Shown here: positions 15,706 through 23,602 of the stretch, in pieces
Numbering within the stretch: the first letter of the stretch is position 1
Layout of the letters: the number at the start of each line of letters is the position of its first letter
NCBI GenBank assembly: GCA_031379035.1
Contig: JANNEU010000199.1
Span: 1 to 29,711 of the forward strand
Direction of reading: 5' to 3'
Length of the DNA stretch: 29,711 nt
Source: JABFRJ01 sp031379035
GTDB lineage: Bacteria; Pseudomonadota; Alphaproteobacteria; Rhizobiales; Hyphomicrobiaceae
The notes under the pieces: generated by a model
What the model saw: only the letters and a program-made list of their open reading frames with translations
What the model was told of the DNA's origin: nothing
Database searches by the model: none
Translations under genes and position numbers: made by a program

Positions 15706-17193
15706 CTAACCGTTGCCCGGATAGTTCGGGGCTTCACGCGTGATCGTCACGCCGTGCGTATGGCTCTCGCGCATGGCGGCCGGTGAAATCCGCACGAACC
15801 GCGCCCGCTCACGCAGATCGTCCAGCGTGTGAGCGCCGACATAACCCATGCCGGCACGCAACCCACCCACCAGCTGGTGCAGCACGGCGTCCACCGACCC
15901 CTTGTAAGGCACCTGGCCTTCAATACCTTCCGGCACCAACTTCAACTGATCACGCACTTCGGCCTGGAAATAACGATCCGCCGAGCCGCGCGCCATCGCA
16001 CCGACCGAGCCCATGCCACGGTAGGATTTGTAGGTGCGCCCTTGGTACAGATACGTCTCGCCCGGCGCTTCGTCCGTGCCGGCCAACAGCGACCCTATCA
16101 TCACGCAACTCGCACCGGCAGCGAGCGCCTTCACGAGATCACCCGAGAACTTGATGCCGCCGTCTGCGATGATGGGGATGCCCTGTTTGAGCGCTTCTTC
16201 GGCAGCGTCGAGCACGGCTGTAAGCTGCGGCACGCCGACACCGGCGACGATGCGCGTGGTGCAAATGGAACCCGGGCCAATACCAACCTTAACGCAGTCC
16301 GCGCCCGCATCGATAAGCGCCTTGGTGCCATCCGCTGTCGCTACGTTGCCGGCAATGACCTGCACCCGGTTCGACAGGTTCTTGATCCGCGTCACTGCTT
16401 TCAGCACGCCCGCCGAATGCCCGTGCGCGGTATCCACCACGACGAGGTCCACACCCGCCGCAATCAGCCGCTCCGCCCGTTCGAAACCGTCCGGCCCGGT
16501 ACTGGTCGCTGCTGCCGCCCGCAACCGGCCCTGTTCATCCACGCAGGAGTTGGGATGTTTGCTCGCCTTCTCTATGTCGGTCACCGTGATGAGGCCGATG
16601 CAGCGGTACTTATCATCGACGACCAGCAGCTTTTCAATCCGGTGCTGATGCAGCAGTCGCTTGGCCTCGTCGCGATCAACGCCCTCGCGCACAGTAACCA
16701 GCTTCTCTTTGGTCATTAGCTCGGAGACCGGCTGCTTTGGATTGTTCGCAAACCGCACATCTCGGTTGGTCAGAATGCCGACCAGCTTACCGGCTTTGCC
16801 GCCCTCAACCACTGGAAAGCCAGAAATCTTGTGCGCTGCCATCAGCGCATGCGCGTCTGCCAAAGTCGCCGTCGGCGCAATAGTGATCGGATTGATCACC
16901 ATGCCAGACACGAATCGCTTCACGCGGCCGACCTCTTCGGCCTGCTTAGCCGGATCGAGATTGCGGTGAATAACACCGATGCCGCCGGCCTGCGCCATGG
17001 CGATTGCAAGTCGCCCCTCAGTCACCGTATCCATCGCCGACGACAGGATGGGGATACGCAATGAAATGGTCTTCGTTAGCCGCGCGCCGACATCCACCTG
17101 CGCTGGCAAAATATCAGACGCCCGCGGCACCAACAACACGTCGTCAAACGTCAGGCCGACACTGCTCTCATCGAGAATGGGGCGCTTGGCCAT
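15706..17193 (-). CDS. guaB: Inosine-5'-monophosphate dehydrogenase
   Basis: The 495-residue enzyme oxidises IMP to XMP with NAD+, the committed step of GMP synthesis. It starts SSVGLTFDDVLLVPR. A CBS pair is inserted at about residues 100-210 (KISGFPVVE, LVGILTNRDVRF, RIEKLLVVDD). The active-site loop is GIGPGSICTTRIV, with C311 as nucleophile. Further conserved stretches are IADGGIKFSGD, MIGSLLAGT and YKSYRGMGS. The frame is open to 17235, but the ATG at 17193 has AGGAG 7 bases upstream and gives the canonical length. It converges with HU. Confidence 0.97.
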   Translation of the reverse strand: MAKRPILDESSVGLTFDDVLLVPRASDILPAQVDVGARLTKTISLRIPILSSAMDTVTEGRLAIAMAQAGGIGVIHRNLDPAKQAEEVGRVKRFVSGMVINPITIAPTATLADAHALMAAHKISGFPVVEGGKAGKLVGILTNRDVRFANNPKQPVSELMTKEKLVTVREGVDRDEAKRLLHQHRIEKLLVVDDKYRCIGLITVTDIEKASKHPNSCVDEQGRLRAAAATSTGPDGFERAERLIAAGVDLVVVDTAHGHSAGVLKAVTRIKNLSNRVQVIAGNVATADGTKALIDAGADCVKVGIGPGSICTTRIVAGVGVPQLTAVLDAAEEALKQGIPIIADGGIKFSGDLVKALAAGASCVMIGSLLAGTDEAPGETYLYQGRTYKSYRGMGSVGAMARGSADRYFQAEVRDQLKLVPEGIEGQVPYKGSVDAVLHQLVGGLRAGMGYVGAHTLDDLRERARFVRISPAAMRESHTHGVTITREAPNYPGNG

Positions 17194-17362
17194 GAGGGTC
17201 TCCTGGAGGTCTTGGGGGGCTGACGGTTCATGCATGCAATCCGCCGCGCTCTGCGCCCGGGCCGGGGTGCAGTGCGTGCGAAGGAATGCCGCAAAGAGAA
17301 TGAGACATGCCAGTGTCTAGCAGAGTGAGGCCCCGCCGGAAAGCCAGCGATACAGCGCCACG

Positions 17363-17398
17363 TCAGTCACTTTGGCGTCATCAGTCACTTTGGCGTCA
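17363..17398. repeat. Perfect 18-bp tandem duplication
   Basis: TCAGTCACTTTGGCGTCA occurs twice, exactly head to tail (17363-17380 and 17381-17398), in the gap between guaB and azlD. There is no third copy. It lies about 170 bp upstream of the guaB start and 20 bp beyond the azlD stop. Confidence 0.85.
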
Positions 17399-17417
17399 GG
17401 GTGTACGGATGCGGGCT

Positions 17418-17720
17418 TCACATCAGCGCCCGCAGCGTGGCAACGGTACTCATACCTGCCACCAGAGCGATCAAGTCGTTCAAACCAAGCCGCACGGACG
17501 CAACCGTCGCAATCAATCCCAAGATCTCAGGCAAGCCACCCTTGAGCACCGGCGGCCCCATGATGCCGATCATGACCGCGAGTGGAACAGCTTTCAGGCC
17601 TGCCTCCACCCGCGGCGTCAACGGTACGAACCGTATGAACCCATAACCCGCCAGCCGACACAGCGCGGCAGCAATCATCATCACCAGGATGATGGCTAAT
17701 GTCATCCGGTCGAACGTCAT
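17418..17720 (-). CDS. azlD: AzlD-family branched-chain amino acid exporter subunit
   Basis: The 100-residue protein has three to four membrane segments and the AzlD pattern: TLAIILVMMIAAALCRLAG, then RFVPLTPRVEAGLKAVPLAVM and a final helix LIALVAGMSTVATLRAL. AzlD is the small partner of AzlC in LIV-E-type exporters (AzlCD/BrnFE), which expel branched-chain amino acids. Its start overlaps the azlC stop by 4 bp (ATGA), so the two are translationally coupled. Confidence 0.9.
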   Translation of the reverse strand: MTFDRMTLAIILVMMIAAALCRLAGYGFIRFVPLTPRVEAGLKAVPLAVMIGIMGPPVLKGGLPEILGLIATVASVRLGLNDLIALVAGMSTVATLRALM

Positions 17721-18424
17721 GGCGTGCTCTCACGTGCGCTTTCAGGCGATGGCTCTCGATAAAAAATGGCTGCCACTACGGCCCCCGCAAGCCCCGCCGC
17801 CACCACCGTCCACGGACCCGGCGCGAACAATTCGCACAACCAAACTGCCAAAATAGCCGCCAATGCCGGCCATATGTCGGTCCTGTTCCGCACCAGCGTC
17901 ACTGCCGACGCAGCGCAAAATGCTACAATGATGAAATCAAGCCCCCACGCCTTGGGATTGGGGATCAATTGCCCGGCCATCGTGCCGACGCCGGTACCGA
18001 CGATCCAGCCACCGTAGCTGATGATCGCACTGCCAACGAGCAGCCCTGCGTCGTTGTCGCCCATCGCCCGCGCGCGGCTGGCCAGCGCAAAGCTTCCATC
18101 CACGAGCGGCAACAAGGCCAGCGACGCCTTGAGCGGACCCAACGGTGCTAACCACGACCGGAGCGCCGCCCCCATCAGCACGTAGCGCACGTTCGCAACT
18201 ACGACCATCGCGAACACTGCCGGCAGCGAGGGCTGTCCGCTCCAAGCCTGCACAACCGCCACCTGCGCGCTGCCCGAGAAAATCAGCGCGCTCATGGCCA
18301 CAGCTTCGGCGGTCGAGAGCCCGACTCCTGCCGCCATCAACCCGAACGCTAATCCGTACACGATCGAACTTGCACAGAACGGCAGCGCCATGGTCGCCCC
18401 GCGCCGCACGCCAGCAGGTGTCAT
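17717..18424 (-). CDS. azlC: AzlC-family branched-chain amino acid exporter, large subunit
   Basis: The 235-residue membrane protein has the AzlC order of segments: ALPFCASSIVYGLAFGLMA, a GLSTAEAVAMSALIFSGSAQ motif near residue 45, NVRYVLMGAALRSWL and LLPLVDGSFALA, followed by hydrophobic helices. With AzlD it forms a proton-coupled exporter of leucine, isoleucine and valine or analogues. The frame could begin at 18463, but the ATG at 18424 has a strong TAGGAG site 5 bases upstream and gives the usual family length. No adjacent Lrp- or LysR-type regulator is visible. Confidence 0.9.
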   Translation of the reverse strand: MTPAGVRRGATMALPFCASSIVYGLAFGLMAAGVGLSTAEAVAMSALIFSGSAQVAVVQAWSGQPSLPAVFAMVVVANVRYVLMGAALRSWLAPLGPLKASLALLPLVDGSFALASRARAMGDNDAGLLVGSAIISYGGWIVGTGVGTMAGQLIPNPKAWGLDFIIVAFCAASAVTLVRNRTDIWPALAAILAVWLCELFAPGPWTVVAAGLAGAVVAAIFYREPSPESARESTP

Positions 18425-18790
18425 GCCACTCCTAGATGAAGCGTGTGATTCAATTGAAGTCATTGTGCCGGGGCGTATGAATTCGACGGGCTCACGATCA
18501 ACGCGTCGTCTTTAGGATGATCACACCTCTCGTCATAGAGCGGGATCGACAGGAGTGGAGCCCATATCAGCAGGCTTGCGGATGGTTCTATGTATCATCT
18601 TGGCAGCGAAGGCCCGCACTCACAACAAGCCGAATGTGGTCACGCACTGGTACTTGCTATCCTGAAGGCTGCCGAATGGAGCGCCTGCCGCTTCTGTCGC
18701 ACCCTCAAACCATTTGCGAGCAAGCGGCGACGCGGCTATGGTCCCCGCGCTTGGGCGATATGATGGCGAAAGCCGTCATCGCCGAGCCGT
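18425..18790. other. Region between azlC and tRNA-Gln without a supported gene
   Basis: This 366-bp gap contains the azlC upstream region and the tRNA-Gln promoter. A 127-codon plus-strand frame starting at 18517 runs straight through the tRNA and has no recognisable protein pattern, so I do not accept it. Composition over 18540-18700 is less GC-rich than the neighbouring genes, and I see no repeat or hairpin strong enough to name. A decayed gene or an RNA is possible but unsupported. Confidence 0.4.
18714..18742 (+). promoter_or_regulatory. Putative tRNA-Gln promoter
   Basis: TTGCGA (18714-18719) and TATGGT (18737-18742) are spaced 17 bp apart, close to alphaproteobacterial sigma-70 consensus. 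Transcription would start near 18749, giving a leader of about 42 bases before the tRNA. Confidence 0.55.
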
Positions 18791-18865
18791 TGGGGCGTCG
18801 CCAAGTGGTAAGGCAGCGGATTTTGATTCCGCCATTCGGAGGTTCGAACCCTCCCGCCCCAGCCA
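18791..18865 (+). tRNA. tRNA-Gln (anticodon TTG)
   Basis: A complete 75-base cloverleaf with encoded CCA. The acceptor stem is TGGGGCG (18791-18797) with CGCCCCA (18855-18861), discriminator G and CCA at 18863-18865. The anticodon stem GCGGA/TCCGC encloses a TTTTGAT loop, giving TTG. The T arm is GGAGG-TTCGAAC-CCTCC. The T-starting acceptor stem is typical of bacterial tRNA-Gln. Confidence 0.96.
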
Positions 18866-18972
18866 TATCCACAGAGGCCAAGATCACGTCCAACCTTTGA
18901 CTCTCCCCCCAGCCCATGCGATGGGGTGCGCCTCTCATTCGACCCCCTATCGAAACTTCCAAAGGTTACCCC

Positions 18973-19368
18973 ATGTCGACAGCGACCAAAGCGGCGCGAG
19001 GCACCAAACGAGCGTGCCAGAACACAGATTGCGGTGCCCGTTACTACGACCTTCAGCGCCAGCCCGCCGAATGCCCTATGTGCGGCACGGCCTATGTGCC
19101 GCCCGTCGCAGCCCCGGTTGGGGCCGCCCAAGCCGCGGCCGATAAGCTGCGCGCCAAGCCGATGGTTAAGCCAGACTTCGAATTGGCAGCCGACGCCAAG
19201 GCTGACGCGGACGATCTGCCCGAGGGCGAGGAAGCGTTGGCTGATATCGAAGTCGCTGAGGAAGCTGGTGCCGCCGAAGGCGACGAGACCTTCCTCGAAG
19301 AGGAAGAAGACGCCGGCACGGATGTAGCCGGCCTCGTCGAAGGCGGCGAAGAACCAGAAGAGCAATAA
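18973..19368 (+). CDS. FYDLN_acid-type protein (TIGR02300 family)
   Basis: The 131-residue protein has an N-terminal zinc-ribbon-like unit: C15-x4-C20, the family motif ARYYDLQRQPAECP (a variant of the FYDLN core), then C34-x2-C37. The remainder, from about residue 70, is highly acidic (runs of E and D ending EEPEEQ). The family is confined largely to alphaproteobacteria, and its function is unknown; the architecture suggests a nucleic-acid- or protein-binding head with an acidic tail. The ATG at 18973 has an AAAGG site 7 bases upstream. It lies about 107 bp after tRNA-Gln and ends at a terminator facing the carbonic anhydrase gene. Confidence 0.9.
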   Translation: MSTATKAARGTKRACQNTDCGARYYDLQRQPAECPMCGTAYVPPVAAPVGAAQAAADKLRAKPMVKPDFELAADAKADADDLPEGEEALADIEVAEEAGAAEGDETFLEEEEDAGTDVAGLVEGGEEPEEQ

Positions 19369-19377
19369 TCTAGGACC

Positions 19378-19412
19378 GGGGCTGCATAGGGTCTTGCAGC
19401 CCCTTGATCTTT
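19378..19412 (+). terminator. Terminator of the FYDLN gene
   Basis: GGGGCTGCA (19378-19386) and TGCAGCCCC (19395-19403) form a perfect 9-bp stem with an 8-base loop, followed by TTGATCTTTG. It lies between convergent genes. Confidence 0.8.
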
Positions 19413-19414
19413 GA

Positions 19415-20053
19415 CTAAACCGCCACGAATTTATGCGTGGCTTGGTTCAGCACCTCAAGCGTGCCCGTTGCGATATCGAAATACGCTCCGTGCAGAGCCA
19501 CGCGACCCTTGCCTTCCAAAATCTGGATGCACGGGAACGTCCTGAGATTGGTCAGTGACATCTTTACCGCCTCATGCTCCATCGCCACACGCAGCTCTGG
19601 TATGGTTAAATTCGGCTGTGTCTTCCGCAAGTGCTCCAATGGCTCGTCCAGCATCGACATCCAGTTGCGGATAAATGCCGCCTCCGTCTGCCGCGTTGCT
19701 TCGTGATCGATACAAGCGCGCACGCCGCCGCAGCCAGAATGCCCCATCACCACGATGTGCTTCACGCGCAGATTGAGGGCTGCAAATTCCAGTGCGGCCG
19801 ACACGCCATGATATTTGCCGCTGGTTTCAAACGGCGGCACTAGATTAGCCACGTTGCGCACGACGAACAGTTCACCCGGCATCGCCGAGAAAATAGTTTC
19901 CGGATCGACCCGGCTATCGCAGCACGACACCATCATAACGTCGGGGCTTTGCCCGTACTGTGCCAAAGTCTCGTAGTGATCCTGGTTAGACACAAAATGC
20001 CGGTACTTGAAGCGACGGAACCGGTCGGTCAGATGATCGGGGAAGAGCGACAT
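19415..20053 (-). CDS. can: Beta-class carbonic anhydrase
   Basis: The 212-residue enzyme interconverts CO2 and bicarbonate. Zinc and catalytic residues are visible: CCDSRVDP (C44, D46, R48) and VVMGHSGCGGV (H105, C108). Supporting motifs are ELFVVRNVANLVPP (61-74) and YHGVSAALEFA (81-91). Length and motifs match bacterial Can/CynT. No cyanase or bicarbonate transporter is adjacent. A bicarbonate supply would suit the carboxylation steps of the ethylmalonyl-CoA pathway, but that link is inference. GAGGA precedes the ATG. Confidence 0.95.
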   Translation of the reverse strand: MSLFPDHLTDRFRRFKYRHFVSNQDHYETLAQYGQSPDVMMVSCCDSRVDPETIFSAMPGELFVVRNVANLVPPFETSGKYHGVSAALEFAALNLRVKHIVVMGHSGCGGVRACIDHEATRQTEAAFIRNWMSMLDEPLEHLRKTQPNLTIPELRVAMEHEAVKMSLTNLRTFPCIQILEGKGRVALHGAYFDIATGTLEVLNQATHKFVAV

Positions 20054-20100
20054 GGGGCAATCCTCATGTGGAAATGGTGCGGAGCAACACGCCCTCCTAT

Positions 20101-20913
20101 CTAGGCGGTGCCACGCGCCAAAACCAGTGCCGCCAACGCCGGAATGAGGGCCATCTCTGGCTGGCCAGCACTGGACGCCAGAATTCGGTCGATCATCAAG
20201 ACAGCCTTTGTCAGTGCCCCCGCAGGCTCCTTCCCCTCTAGCCGCCCCGCCAGAAACAATGCCGCCAGTAGGTCTCCTGTCCCATTCGGTGCTTGCGCGT
20301 GCCGTGAAACCGAGACCTGATCATTGCCTTTGGGAGTAACCGCCAGCGTCGCCAAACGACCCGCTCCGTCTGGGATTGACGTCGCGACAATAAGCGGCCG
20401 CGCCAAGTCGTTTGCAGCCGCAATAGCTGCACTCGGCCCATCCACCTCTCGCCGCGCCAGCCACGCCAGTTCAAATCGGTTCGGTGTCACCATATCGGCC
20501 AGCGGCAACAATTGCGTCTTGATTGCCTGCGCCGCAGCCTCATCGATGTAGATGCCCTTCGGATCATCCCCAATCACCGGATCACAGAGATAGGTCAGCG
20601 CAGGTGATGCAGCCTTGCAGCGCCGCACGGCGTCCACCACCACGCCCACGTGCTCGACACTCGGCAAATAGCCAGACAGTACCGCATCAATACCTCCTAA
20701 ACGGCCGTTCGCCCCCAACGTTGCCAGCATGCCCAGCAAGACATCCGGCGCAACGCGCATGCCACTCGTCGGTTGCTGTCCGGGATGGTTCGCCAGCAGC
20801 ACTGTGGGCAAGGCAATCACGTCATGGCCAAGCGCTTGAAGTGCCGGCACCATGGCCGAAAGCCCCACGTGCCCGCTCGCTACCTGTGACGATATCGCCA
20901 GAATGCGCGCCAT
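20101..20913 (-). CDS. pdxY: Pyridoxal kinase (PdxY/PdxK type)
   Basis: The 270-residue ribokinase-fold enzyme phosphorylates pyridoxal, and often pyridoxine and pyridoxamine, in vitamin B6 salvage. Family features are ILAISSQVASGHVG (4-17), the substrate lid around LLANHPGQ (39-46), DAVLSGYL (76-83), YLCDPVIGDDPKGIYI (108-123), ADMVTPNRFEL (139-149) and the anion-hole/catalytic GTGD (211-214, D214). Its ATG shares one base with the stop of the upstream FAD oxidoreductase (TGATG), so translation of the two is coupled. The pairing is unusual for pdxY and may say something about the oxidoreductase substrate. Confidence 0.92.
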   Translation of the reverse strand: MARILAISSQVASGHVGLSAMVPALQALGHDVIALPTVLLANHPGQQPTSGMRVAPDVLLGMLATLGANGRLGGIDAVLSGYLPSVEHVGVVVDAVRRCKAASPALTYLCDPVIGDDPKGIYIDEAAAQAIKTQLLPLADMVTPNRFELAWLARREVDGPSAAIAAANDLARPLIVATSIPDGAGRLATLAVTPKGNDQVSVSRHAQAPNGTGDLLAALFLAGRLEGKEPAGALTKAVLMIDRILASSAGQPEMALIPALAALVLARGTA

Positions 20914-22100
20914 CAGATCACATTCAACTCAAACAACGGCCGCTGTTCGACGACCCGCTCGCAGCCAAAGCACGTCAAATCAATCGACGTAAACCGCCCC
21001 TGCAGAATGAGTTCGGCGATGCCGCGGCCGGCTGCATAGCCCTGCTGCAGCCCGTGCCCTGAAAATCCCGTCACGACGAGCATGGTCTTCAGCGCTGGGT
21101 GCCGCCCGATAATCGCATTCTGATCAAGTGTATTGTAGTCATAGTATCCCGCCCAAGCGCTCAACAGCTTGAGGCTTTCAAACGCTGGCACGCGTGCCGC
21201 CAGTGCTGGCCAGACCACATCTTCGTAGGGCGCATAGTCAATGTGATCCAAATCGACCGCCGGCGGTTCGTCCGCTTCAGCGGGCGAAATGCCGCAAATA
21301 AACGTGCGTCCTTCCGGTCGAAACCAGACGCCGCTAGGATCAACCGTCAGCGGCCCCTTGCGGAGCGCCGCCGTCGCCTCTCGGCAATCAACAACATAGA
21401 CATAGCGCTTTCGTGGCTCCACCGGCAGCGCGATCCCAGCCAACCGGCCAACCGCGCCAGACCATGCTCCCGCCGCATTGACCACATCGCCCACCGCGAT
21501 CCGCCGCCCGCTCTTGCATATGACCGCGTCAATACGGTCACGCATCATCTCAAAGGCCGTGACTTCGTCCTCGATCAGCACCGCGCCCTTGGCCACTGCC
21601 GCATTGCGCAGCAGCGCCGACAGAATGACCGGATCGAGCCACCCCTCGCCGCTGGCACCAAAACTCCCAAGCGCCACACCAGCGGTTGCAAGCCAGGGAA
21701 ATTGCGCGGCAAGGCCTGCAGGATCGAGCAAGCGTGTCGTCCCGCCGTGCGCTATCTGCGCCACCGCGTTCTGACGCAACACCGTTTCGCCTCCTGCCGA
21801 CGCGAGAATGAGATACCCCTGCTCGCGAAATCCGGGATCGGCATCAGCGCCGAACCGCTCTTTCAGCTCACCCAGCAACCCTAAAGTCGCTTTCGACAAC
21901 AGTATGTTTTGTGGCGTTGAGAACTGATGGCGGACGCCACCCGCCGAACGCGGCGTACTGGCTTCGCGAAAGGCAAGATCGCGCTCGATGATCACCACGC
22001 GACGGGGCGGATTTGTAGCATGCGTCAGCGCGTAGGCCGTGGCGCTCCCCATGATCCCGCCACCGATGATGACGACGTCTGCTGTTTCCAATGCCTGCAT
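20913..22100 (-). CDS. FAD-dependent oxidoreductase of the DAO family
   Basis: The 395-residue protein begins with the FAD Rossmann motif VVIIGGGIMGSATAYAL (GGGIMG at 13-18), ends with VVTGFSGHGLQQGYAAGRGIAEL, and has RSAGGVRHQFS near residue 52, the position of the flavin-attachment/arginine loop in sarcosine-oxidase-like enzymes. This is the glycine/sarcosine/D-amino-acid oxidase (DAO) group, which oxidises C-N bonds of small amines. The frame opens at 22157; I chose the ATG at 22100, which lies just before the Rossmann strand. It is coupled to pdxY and divergent from the malyl-CoA-type gene. The substrate is unknown. Confidence 0.9.
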   Translation of the reverse strand: MQALETADVVIIGGGIMGSATAYALTHATNPPRRVVIIERDLAFREASTPRSAGGVRHQFSTPQNILLSKATLGLLGELKERFGADADPGFREQGYLILASAGGETVLRQNAVAQIAHGGTTRLLDPAGLAAQFPWLATAGVALGSFGASGEGWLDPVILSALLRNAAVAKGAVLIEDEVTAFEMMRDRIDAVICKSGRRIAVGDVVNAAGAWSGAVGRLAGIALPVEPRKRYVYVVDCREATAALRKGPLTVDPSGVWFRPEGRTFICGISPAEADEPPAVDLDHIDYAPYEDVVWPALAARVPAFESLKLLSAWAGYYDYNTLDQNAIIGRHPALKTMLVVTGFSGHGLQQGYAAGRGIAELILQGRFTSIDLTCFGCERVVEQRPLFELNVI

Positions 22101-22192
22101 GCGCCTTGCCCTGTCGCGGTGGTATGTACTGTTGCCTTGGCCACTGCCGAATGCCAAGTCCGTTTAATCACGATCAACACCGGAGAGTTCCG

Positions 22193-23071
22193 ATGAGTTT
22201 TCGTCCCACTCGTAGCGCGCTCTACATGCCTGGCTCCAATGCCCGTGCTCTTGAGAAGGCAAAGACGCTAGCCGCCGATGCTGTGATCCTCGATCTAGAA
22301 GACGCCGTCGCCCCTGATCAAAAGGACATCGCGCGCGCGCAGGTTTGCGCTGCCGTTGTCGCCGGTGGCTTTGGTCCCCGCCAAGTTGTTATCCGCATCA
22401 ACGCCCTTGAGACGCCCTGGGGGCTTGAAGACATTGCCGCAGCCGCCAAAGCAAAGCCCGATGCCATCTTGGTGCCCAAACCTAATGATGCGGCTGACAT
22501 CCAACGGGTTGCCGATGCCATGCGCCAAGCGGGCTCCACCGAAGCAACAAAGCTGTGGGCCATGGTCGAAACACCTTTGGCAATTCTCAACATTCGCGAA
22601 TTGGCGGGTGCCGCCCGCCATGCGGGTTCGCCGCTGTCATGTCTGGTTATGGGCACCAATGACCTCGTCAAAGAAACCCGCGTCGAGCTGGACGGACAAC
22701 GAACAGCTGCCCTCTATTGGCTTTCCGCAGCAGTAACCGCCGCGCGTGCTTATGGCCTTATCGTGCTTGATGGCGTCTACAACAATTTTAAGGACTTCGC
22801 CGGTCTGCAGCAAGAAGCGGTCCAGGGCCGCCTGTTGGGCTTCGACGGCAAAACACTGATCCACCCGGACCAGATCTCTGCAGCCAATGCTGTGTTCGCT
22901 CCGGCACCTGAGGAAGTTGTTTGGGCCCGCAAGATCATTGCCGCCTTTACTCTCCCGGAACACAAGGGTCGCGGTGTGATCACGCTGGACGGTAAAATGG
23001 TCGAGTTGCTACATGCCGACATGGCGCGCCGGACTGTGAGCATCGCCGATGCGATCGCTGCTCGGGCGTAA
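22193..23071 (+). CDS. mcl2: CitE-family enzyme, probable (S)-malyl-CoA thioesterase/lyase (Mcl2-like)
   Basis: The 292-residue TIM-barrel protein belongs to the CitE/malyl-CoA lyase superfamily: RSALYMPGSNARALEKA (7-23), ADAVILDLEDAVAP (28-41, with metal-binding E/D), LWAMVETPLAILN, MGTNDLVKE, DGVYNNFKD and FDGKTLIHPDQI. By recollected pattern it is closer to Rhodobacter Mcl2, the malyl-CoA thioesterase of the ethylmalonyl-CoA route, than to the longer Mcl1 lyase. The nearby mcd gene supports that reading, but a CitE-like lyase of other specificity is possible. A GGAGAG site precedes the ATG at 22193. It ends at a strong terminator. Confidence 0.8.
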   Translation: MSFRPTRSALYMPGSNARALEKAKTLAADAVILDLEDAVAPDQKDIARAQVCAAVVAGGFGPRQVVIRINALETPWGLEDIAAAAKAKPDAILVPKPNDAADIQRVADAMRQAGSTEATKLWAMVETPLAILNIRELAGAARHAGSPLSCLVMGTNDLVKETRVELDGQRTAALYWLSAAVTAARAYGLIVLDGVYNNFKDFAGLQQEAVQGRLLGFDGKTLIHPDQISAANAVFAPAPEEVVWARKIIAAFTLPEHKGRGVITLDGKMVELLHADMARRTVSIADAIAARA

Positions 23072-23140
23072 TGCTGGAAATCGTTGAGCGTAAAGCTAGC
23101 GTTCACAGCGCCCCAGATCTGCCCAGCTATGAGCGAACCG

Positions 23141-23167
23141 AAGCCTTAAAGCGCCTTTAAGGCTTTT
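23141..23167 (+). terminator. Terminator of the mcl2-like gene
   Basis: AAGCCTTAAA (23141-23150) and TTTAAGGCTT (23156-23165) form a perfect 10-bp stem with a 5-base loop GCGCC and end in TTTT. It separates the mcl2-like gene from the lipoprotein and mcd genes, which then need their own promoter. Confidence 0.85.
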
Positions 23168-23206
23168 CCGGCTGTATGGCACCGTGTGCCGGCTGGGGTT
23201 GTTTAG

Positions 23207-23533
23207 ATGCGTAACCGAGAGTTCGCTGCAGCAATTGCGGCCTTGCTGCTTGCCGGCTGTGCGGCCAAACCACCGGCTGTAGGCCTTCGCGCTTTTCCAC
23301 CATGCGACACAATTGGCAGCACCGCAACGACGACATCACGCGGCACCTCCCTCGCGTACGCCCAACGCAGCCTATCGCAACTCTATCCCGATGCGCGCGG
23401 TGAGCTCTTGGGTGTTGGCTATCGTCGGATCCGCGTAATCAGCCGCAGCTCGTCCTGTGGTCCTTACAAGATTGGCGGCCTTGAAACCGGCCTTGTCACG
23501 TGCACCGTCCGCGCAAGGGTCTGTGGCCGCTGA
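23207..23533 (+). CDS. Small putative lipoprotein
   Basis: The 108-residue protein has a short signal peptide with a clear lipobox LLLAGC (C18 lipidated) after a basic start MRNRE. The mature part has cysteines at the PPCDT and SSSCGPYKIG positions, a near C-terminal VTCTVRARVCGR, and YRRIRVIS with a beta-rich look. I do not recognise a family. After signal peptidase II cleavage it would sit in a membrane facing the periplasm. It is 69 bp upstream of mcd on the same strand. The relation may be only positional. Confidence 0.7.
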   Translation: MRNREFAAAIAALLLAGCAAKPPAVGLRAFPPCDTIGSTATTTSRGTSLAYAQRSLSQLYPDARGELLGVGYRRIRVISRSSSCGPYKIGGLETGLVTCTVRARVCGR

Positions 23534-23602
23534 GTGGGATTGCCAATGGTCGCGTGTGCGGTGCACAAATGCTGTGCTTCCAGTCACAGTTGTGAGGCCC
23601 AT

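Noticed and set aside
15829..16719. A 296-codon plus-strand frame opposite guaB
   Set aside because: It is rich in His, Arg and Asn with no family motif, fully inside guaB, and a typical antisense artefact of high GC3.
18517..18900. A 127-codon plus-strand frame through tRNA-Gln
   Set aside because: It reads through the entire tRNA gene and shows no homology-like pattern.
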